Origin: Butyricicoccus porcorum
Lineage (GTDB): Bacteria; Bacillota; Clostridia; Oscillospirales; Butyricicoccaceae
Reading direction: 5' to 3'
Length of the DNA: 64,000 nt
Assembly (NCBI RefSeq): GCF_002157465.1
Contig: NZ_NHOC01000005.1
Span: 195,134-259,133 of the forward strand
Shown here: one piece after another, positions 59,027 through 64,000 of the stretch
Position numbering within the stretch: position 1 is the first letter of the stretch
How the letters are laid out: every line of letters begins with the position of its first letter
Notes under the pieces: model-generated
The model's database searches: none
The model's input: only the letters and a program-made list of their open reading frames with translations
What the model was told of the DNA's origin: nothing
Position numbers and translations under genes: made by a program

Positions 59027-60370
59027 TTAGCCGTTCATTCTCGCCTCAAGGATCTTCTTCTCCTCTTCAAAGCCCGGCTTGCCGAGCAGAGCGAACATGT
59101 TCTTCTTATAGCTCTCAACGCCCGGCTGGTTGAACGGATTGACACCCAGCAGATAGCCGCTCAGGCCGCATGCCTTCTCGAAGAAGTAGCACAGGTAGCC
59201 GAAGTGGTATGCATCAGCCTTGTCGACCTCGATGAGGACATTCGGTGCGCCGCCGTCGACATGTGCCAGCAGAGTGCCTGCATATGCCTTGGAGTTGACG
59301 AACTGCATGGTCTTGCCTTCCAGATAGTTCAGGCCGTCCAAGTCGCCGTCCATATGGCCGATGGTGACATCAGAGCGCTGCTCCTTGACCCAGACAACCG
59401 TCTCAAACAGGTTGCGGGTACCGTCCTGGATAAACTGGCCGATGGAGTGCAGATCCGTGGAGAATGCTGCGGATACCGGGAAAATGCCCTTCAGATCCTT
59501 GCCTTCCGACTCTGCGAACAGCTGCTTGTACCACTCGCCGAACATAACCAGTGCCGGGTCATAGTTGACCAGAATCTCCGTGCCCTTGCCCTTGCGGTAC
59601 AGGATGTTGCGGATTGCCGCATAGCGGAAGCAGTCGTTGTCCAGCGTGGTGCCGTCAGTAAACGCCTCGCGTGCCTCAGCAGCGCCGCGCATCATCTCAG
59701 CGATATCAATGCCGGCAGCGGCGATCGGCAGCAGGCCGACTGCGGACAGAACGGAGAAACGGCCGCCAACGTCGTCCGGTACTACGAAGGTCTCATAGCC
59801 CTCTGCATTTGCCAGTTCCTTAAGTGCGCCGCGCGCCTTATCGGTGGTAGCGAAGATGCGATCCTTTGCGCCTTCCTTGCCGTACTTCTTCTCGCACATA
59901 TCCTTGAAGATGCGGAATGCAATGGCAGGCTCGGTGGTTCTGCCGGACTTGGAAATGACATTGATGCAGAAGTCACGGTCACCGATGATCTTAATAATAT
60001 CATTCAGCGCGCCGGAGCTGATGTTGTTGCCAAGGAAATATACCTCCGGGATGCCTTCCGGACGGACACTGTTGTACATCTGGCCGAGGCAGAACTCAAT
60101 TGCCGCACGTGCGCCCAGATACGAGCCGCCGATGCCGATGACGACCAGCACATCACAGGTCTTCTGAATCTTCTTTGCTGCTTCCTGAATGCGCGCGAAT
60201 TCTTCCTTATCGTAATCGACCGGAAGATTCACCCATCCGAGGAAATCATTGCCCTGCGCAGACTTTTCCAGCAGCATCTTGTTGCAGGTCTGCACCAGCG
60301 GGTTCATATACTTCAGCTCGTCTTCGTTCATAAAAGAAGTCAGACCGGTCATTTTCAGTTCCATTGCCAT
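59027..60370 (-). CDS. pgi: Glucose-6-phosphate isomerase
   Basis: This 447-aa glycolytic enzyme interconverts glucose 6-phosphate and fructose 6-phosphate. It is the bacterial, Bacillus-type form of about 450 aa. Motifs are [18 protein letters not shown] (about 71-88), [17 protein letters not shown] (about 137-153), [20 protein letters not shown] (about 193-212) and the C-terminal lysine segment [17 protein letters not shown] (about 412-428). The ATG at 60370 has an AAGGTGGAG site. It is a single gene. Confidence 0.96.
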   Translation of the reverse strand: MAMELKMTGLTSFMNEDELKYMNPLVQTCNKMLLEKSAQGNDFLGWVNLPVDYDKEEFARIQEAAKKIQKTCDVLVVIGIGGSYLGARAAIEFCLGQMYNSVRPEGIPEVYFLGNNISSGALNDIIKIIGDRDFCINVISKSGRTTEPAIAFRIFKDMCEKKYGKEGAKDRIFATTDKARGALKELANAEGYETFVVPDDVGGRFSVLSAVGLLPIAAAGIDIAEMMRGAAEAREAFTDGTTLDNDCFRYAAIRNILYRKGKGTEILVNYDPALVMFGEWYKQLFAESEGKDLKGIFPVSAAFSTDLHSIGQFIQDGTRNLFETVVWVKEQRSDVTIGHMDGDLDGLNYLEGKTMQFVNSKAYAGTLLAHVDGGAPNVLIEVDKADAYHFGYLCYFFEKACGLSGYLLGVNPFNQPGVESYKKNMFALLGKPGFEEEKKILEARMNG

Positions 60371-60666
60371 TGTAAACTCCACCTTTTAACGTAAATTTTC
60401 TCATATTCTCTTACATGCCGAACCCCTGCATTTCCAAATCCATGCAGGGATTGTTTATAGTATAACACGCCTCTCTTCAAGTTTCCAGTAAAAATTGTGC
60501 AAAATTATAATTTTATCCAGTATAACTTATCTGTTTTTGTCATCTTTCCCAACACTTGTGTATACTTCGCCAAAACACGCCAAAATTTTACTTATTTCAG
60601 TGTATAGTTTCACAATATCTTCCATTTTATATCATATGTAAATTGACTGTCTGCGCGCTGTACAGC
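60371..60666. other. Intergenic region upstream of pgi
   Basis: This AT-rich region is gene-free. On the minus strand it contains two TATACT-like -10 boxes (near 60460 and 60525) that could serve pgi. I see no other structure. Confidence 0.5.
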
Positions 60667-60698
60667 AAAAGAGCCTGCCGGAACGGCAGGCTCAAAAA
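60667..60698 (-). terminator. Terminator of the M20 amidohydrolase gene
   Basis: The stem GAGCCTGCCG/CGGCAGGCTC has a T run on both sides. Confidence 0.85.
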
Positions 60699-60716
60699 TC
60701 GCTTTCACGCTGAATT

Positions 60717-61940
60717 TTATCTGTGCTCCTCCAGCCAGCGCAGTGCGGTATAGGCATAAACGGCACTGCCGGCGGAAAGTGCATCTTCGTCAAAACGCAC
60801 CATCGGGTGATGCTGCGGATAACCGTACCCCTTTTCCGGCTGGCCGGCAGCCAGTGCCAGCATAATAGACGGCACCTCCTGACTGACATAGGCAAAGTCC
60901 TCGGAACCTGCGGCACCGGAGGATTTCCCGCCGCCCATCGCACTCAGCTCTGCTGACGAGAACGCCCTGCCCTCGCCCAGCAGTTCCTTGACATAGGTTC
61001 CGGCACAGGCCGCAAGGTCTGCATCATTGACCAGCGTCGGGCAGCCGCTGCCAAATACAACCTCCGCCTGTGCGCGGAATGCCGTGGCAACGCCCTGCGT
61101 GATCTCCGTCATGCGTTTCTTAATCTTTGTACGCGTCTCCTCGTCAAACGTGCGCAGACTGCCGCCCATGACGACAGCATCCGGGATGACATTCGCAGCC
61201 GTACCGGCGTTCATCGTGCCGATGGTCAGCACAGCGCGGTCATCCATCGCCAGCTCCCGCGCCTGAATTTCCTGAAGGGCGATCAGGATATGTGCTGCCG
61301 CAGTCAGCGGGTCAACACCCGTGTTCGGCATAGAGCCATGACAGCCCTTGCCCTGTACCTTAATTTCAAAATAATCGGCAGCCGGGGCGCTCACGCCGGG
61401 TGGCGAAACGATCACCGTTCCGGCGGCAAACGGCATGCCCGCCATGACATGAATCATCAACGCGGCATCGACATCCGGATTTTTCAGCAGACCCGCTTCG
61501 ATCATGTCACTGGAGCCCTCGAAGATTTCCTCTGCAGGCTGGAACATCAGCTTGATGGTTCCCTGAATTTCATCCTCATGCTGTTTGAGCAGCCGCGCTG
61601 CGCCGAGCAGCATGGCAGTGTGCAAGTCATGCCCACAGGCATGCATCTTTCCGTTGGGGCAGGCAAAATCGACTCCCGACTGCTCCGCAATCGGCAGCGC
61701 GTCCATATCGCTGCGCAGCAGGAACACCTTTCCCGGTTTTTTTCCGCCTGCCAATGCGACAAGTCCCGCCTTTCCGCAATCCACAGGCTGATACCCCATA
61801 TCAGTCAGCTGTTTCCGGACAAATGCAAGCGTATCATGCAGGGCAAAGCCTGTTTCGGCATGCGCATGCAGGTACTGTCTGTCGGACACAATTGTCTGGC
61901 GGAGTGCTTCCGCTTCCTGTTTGATCTGTTCTGACGTCAT
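60717..61940 (-). CDS. M20-family metallo-amidohydrolase
   Basis: This 407-aa M20D peptidase/N-acyl amino acid amidohydrolase has its metal site in MHACGHDLHTAMLLGAARLL (about 105-124; Cys/His/Asp/His), FQPAEEIFEGSSDMI (about 138-152; general base Glu) and a late histidine in YPQHHPMVRFDEDA (about 375-388). Relatives remove acetyl, benzoyl, indole-acetyl or diaminopimelate-linked acyl groups from amino acids. The start with a GGAGGAG site near 61950 is chosen over the open frame upstream. The gene is single. Confidence 0.9.
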   Translation of the reverse strand: MTSEQIKQEAEALRQTIVSDRQYLHAHAETGFALHDTLAFVRKQLTDMGYQPVDCGKAGLVALAGGKKPGKVFLLRSDMDALPIAEQSGVDFACPNGKMHACGHDLHTAMLLGAARLLKQHEDEIQGTIKLMFQPAEEIFEGSSDMIEAGLLKNPDVDAALMIHVMAGMPFAAGTVIVSPPGVSAPAADYFEIKVQGKGCHGSMPNTGVDPLTAAAHILIALQEIQARELAMDDRAVLTIGTMNAGTAANVIPDAVVMGGSLRTFDEETRTKIKKRMTEITQGVATAFRAQAEVVFGSGCPTLVNDADLAACAGTYVKELLGEGRAFSSAELSAMGGGKSSGAAGSEDFAYVSQEVPSIMLALAAGQPEKGYGYPQHHPMVRFDEDALSAGSAVYAYTALRWLEEHR

Positions 61941-62123
61941 TGTATCTCCTCCATGTATACCAATGCTGTGCCGGCTGGTTTCCTCTTCGCTGCGCACGGC
62001 GGCGCAATCCCTTTGTCCTGTATTATACCATAGTTTTTCGGAAAAGAAACGATATCCGGCTTTTTTGCCGTCCAATCTCCGGTTTCTGCGCATCGCAGCC
62101 AACATCGTCCAAAACAAAAAAAG

Positions 62124-62159
62124 AAAAACCGTTGATCTCATTTGAAATCAACGGTTTTT
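62124..62159 (-). terminator. Terminator of tRNA-Arg
   Basis: The stem AAAAACCGTTGAT/ATCAACGGTTTTT is followed on the minus strand by CTTTTT. Confidence 0.85.
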
Positions 62160-62160
62160 C

Positions 62161-62237
62161 TGGTACGCCAGAAGGGATTCGAACCCCCGACCTTTTGGTT
62201 CGTAGCCAAACACTCTATCCAACTGAGCTACTGGCGC
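62161..62237 (-). tRNA. tRNA-Arg (ACG)
   Basis: This 77-nt tRNA has an acceptor stem GCGCCAG/CTGGCGT (one G-U pair), D arm AGCTCAGTTGGATAGAGT, anticodon stem TTTGG/CCAAA with loop CTACGAA (anticodon ACG, read as ICG), T-arm GGTTCGAATCC and an encoded CCA. Confidence 0.97.
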
Positions 62238-62366
62238 ATGTGCAATCTCTTGAGTTTTTCTTGCCATCTCTCGACTGCTCGATTAGTATACCAAGATTTT
62301 GCACCCATGTCAACAGTTTTTTCAAGTTTTTTAAAAAAACATTTTCAAAGCCTGTTTTGCGGCTGT

Positions 62367-63863
62367 TTATTCGGTTTTTGCCCAGCCCAGTGCACGCGAA
62401 ACTGCCTTATGCCAGCCGGCAAGCAATTCTTCCCGCCGTGCTGTCTCCATCTGCGGTCGGAACGTCCGGTCGGGCACAATCGTGCGGCGAATCTCGTCGC
62501 GGTCTGCCCAGCAGCCGACTGCCAGCCCTGCCAGGCAGGCAGCTCCCAATGCCGTTGTCTCCACACAGGCCGGGCGTTCTACCGGCACACCGATGAGGTC
62601 TGCCTGAAATTCCATCAGGAAATTGTTGGCACTCGCACCGCCGTCTGCCTTCAGGCTCTGCAATACCAGTCCGGCATCCTTCTGCATGACATCCAGCACA
62701 TCGGCCGTCTGATACGCCAACGATTCCAGTGCGGCGCGGACGATATGCGCCCGGCTGGTCGCACGTGTCAGGCCGATCAGTGTGCCGCGCGCATAGGGAT
62801 CCCAATAGGGTGCTCCAAGACCGGTGAATGCCGGGACGAGATACACGCCGCCTGTATCCGCCACACTGCGCGCAATGTCCTCTGATTCAGACGAATGCTC
62901 CAGCAGACCGACTTCATCGCGCAGCCATTGAATCGCCGCACCTGCGACAAATACAGAGCCCTCCAGCGCATATTCTACCGTGCCGCCGATGTTCCATGCA
63001 ATTGTCGTGAGCAGGCCATTGCTGCTGCTGACGGATGTTGTGCCCGTATTCATCAACAGGAAGCAACCCGTGCCGTAGGTATTTTTTGCCTCGCCCGGCT
63101 GCCAGCATGCCTGTCCGAACAGCGCCGCCTGCTGGTCGCCTGCAATGCCTGCAATCGGAATCTCCCGGCCGAGCATGGATGCATCCGCATACGCCACAAT
63201 GCCGCTCGACGGCACAACCTCCGGCAGCATACACGCCGGAATGTCCAGCTCGCGCAAAATATCTTCATCCCATTGCAGCGTATGAATGTTGTACAGCATC
63301 GTGCGCGCCGCGTTGGACGCGTCCGTCACATGCCGTTTCCCGCCCGTCAGGTTCCAGATCAACCAGCTGTCCACTGTGCCGAACAGCAATTCGCCGTTTT
63401 CCGCCCGCTGACGCGCGCCGGGAACCGTATCCAGAATCCAGCGCAGTTTGGTCGCAGAGAAATACGCATCGACCACAAGACCGGTTTTATCGCGCAGCAT
63501 GTCCGTCAGGCCGCGGCTGCGCAGGTCATCCGCCTGCTCTGCCGTGCGGCGGCATTGCCACACAATGGCAGGCGCAATCGGCTTACCTGTCGCCTTATCC
63601 CAGACAATGGTTGTCTCGCGCTGGTTGGTAATACCGATGGCGACAATCTGCTCGGGCTGTATTAGGTGTACAGACATGGCACTGCGGCACACCTGTAGCT
63701 GTGTTTTCCAGATTTCCATGGCATCCTGTTCCACCCAGCCGTCATGCGGATAATTCAGATGCAACTCCTTCTGTGCCACAGCACACATCTGTCCTGCGCG
63801 GTCAAACAGGATACAACGCGCACTTGTCGTACCCGCATCAATCGCAAGAATATATTGTTCCAT
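62367..63863 (-). CDS. glpK: Glycerol kinase
   Basis: This 498-aa FGGY kinase phosphorylates glycerol to glycerol 3-phosphate. It has the N-terminal ATP site [15 protein letters not shown] (about 7-21), the glycerol-binding [14 protein letters not shown] (about 76-89), the FGGY signature [14 protein letters not shown] (about 160-173) and [20 protein letters not shown] (about 403-422). The Firmicutes regulatory histidine that PTS HPr phosphorylates would be in the segment near 225-235, but here the loop reads [10 protein letters not shown] and no matching histidine is obvious, so PTS control may be absent. The downstream gene (end of window) may belong to the same operon. Confidence 0.95.
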   Translation of the reverse strand: MEQYILAIDAGTTSARCILFDRAGQMCAVAQKELHLNYPHDGWVEQDAMEIWKTQLQVCRSAMSVHLIQPEQIVAIGITNQRETTIVWDKATGKPIAPAIVWQCRRTAEQADDLRSRGLTDMLRDKTGLVVDAYFSATKLRWILDTVPGARQRAENGELLFGTVDSWLIWNLTGGKRHVTDASNAARTMLYNIHTLQWDEDILRELDIPACMLPEVVPSSGIVAYADASMLGREIPIAGIAGDQQAALFGQACWQPGEAKNTYGTGCFLLMNTGTTSVSSSNGLLTTIAWNIGGTVEYALEGSVFVAGAAIQWLRDEVGLLEHSSESEDIARSVADTGGVYLVPAFTGLGAPYWDPYARGTLIGLTRATSRAHIVRAALESLAYQTADVLDVMQKDAGLVLQSLKADGGASANNFLMEFQADLIGVPVERPACVETTALGAACLAGLAVGCWADRDEIRRTIVPDRTFRPQMETARREELLAGWHKAVSRALGWAKTE

Positions 63864-63932
63864 TTCATCACTCTCCCATGAGAAAAAATGCGGCGTACCC
63901 ACACAGCACAGGCACGCCGCTCCTCTGTCTGC

Positions 63933-64000
63933 TTACTTACCGAGCAGCTTTTTATAATAGTCCTCATCGCCGACCTGTCCGACTGCACAGATTGACGCCT
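63933..64000 (-). CDS. 3' end of an unidentified gene
   Basis: The last 21 codons and stop of a minus-strand gene are present (ASICAVGQVGDEDYYKKLLGK). It lies upstream of glpK by about 70 bp on the same strand and could be co-transcribed. Too little is visible to name it. Confidence 0.6.
   Translation of the reverse strand, partial: ASICAVGQVGDEDYYKKLLGK

Overview
The window looks like chromosomal DNA from a Gram-positive anaerobe of the class Clostridia, probably an Oscillospirales relative (an inference from protein style). It is moderately GC-rich. It has SLH-domain surface proteins, a single-chain glycyl-tRNA synthetase, a clostridial-type ferredoxin, strong A/G-rich ribosome binding sites and housekeeping-type (TTGACA/TATAAT) promoters. 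No rRNA, CRISPR array, prophage or conjugative element was seen. The only complete insertion sequence is an IS1182-like element near 8 kb.

Layout. 1-7.4 kb: the start of an F-type ATP synthase operon (atpZ, atpI, atpB, start of atpE; minus strand), pyrE, a membrane-tethered MerR regulator, rpiA, a degenerate lipid-kinase-like gene, ferredoxin, thioredoxin, and a sodium-dependent NSS transporter. 7.4-9.6 kb: an accessory stretch with a 90-bp tandem repeat, a candidate structured small RNA and the insertion sequence, which sits between two copies of one terminator hairpin. 9.6-13.8 kb: a wall-polysaccharide operon (glycosyltransferase, flippase, CDP-glycerol phosphotransferase) with a divergent XRE regulator. 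14.1-20.1 kb: an MMPL exporter and a Leu-x-x-Gly repeat secreted protein, controlled by a divergent TetR whose operators are visible, followed by a HAD phosphatase. 20.8-27.6 kb: a small unknown gene, ptsG with its BglG-type antiterminator and two antitermination sites, and a two-component system.

27.7-28.0 kb holds the most interesting locus: a tiny single-helix protein and a convergent RNA, each with a strong promoter, bounded by inverted repeats. It resembles a type I toxin-antitoxin module. 28-46.7 kb: inositol phosphatase, a YczE-type membrane protein, an SLH protein, an ornithine carbamoyltransferase, an orphan PEP/pyruvate-binding protein, an MFS transporter with a zinc-phospholipase-like protein, a BmrR-like regulator, a FAD/Rieske oxidoreductase, tRNA-Pro, glyS, a Na/Pi cotransporter paired with a lobe-permuted phosphate-binding lipoprotein, and oligoendopeptidase F. 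46.7-57 kb: a transglutaminase/SLH protein and a complete arginine operon argGHCJBDF behind a promoter with an ArgR-type box. 57-64 kb: a lipoprotein, an sdpRI-like pair, pgi, an M20 amidohydrolase, tRNA-Arg, glpK and the 3' end of a further gene.

Functionally, the window combines central metabolism (ATP synthase, rpiA, pgi, ptsG, glpK), de novo arginine and pyrimidine synthesis, envelope building and several compact local regulatory circuits. Repeated terminator-like hairpins recur at several loci (7.35, 7.97, 9.5, 14.1, 35.03, 41.4-41.9 kb) and appear to be mobile or at least duplicated.
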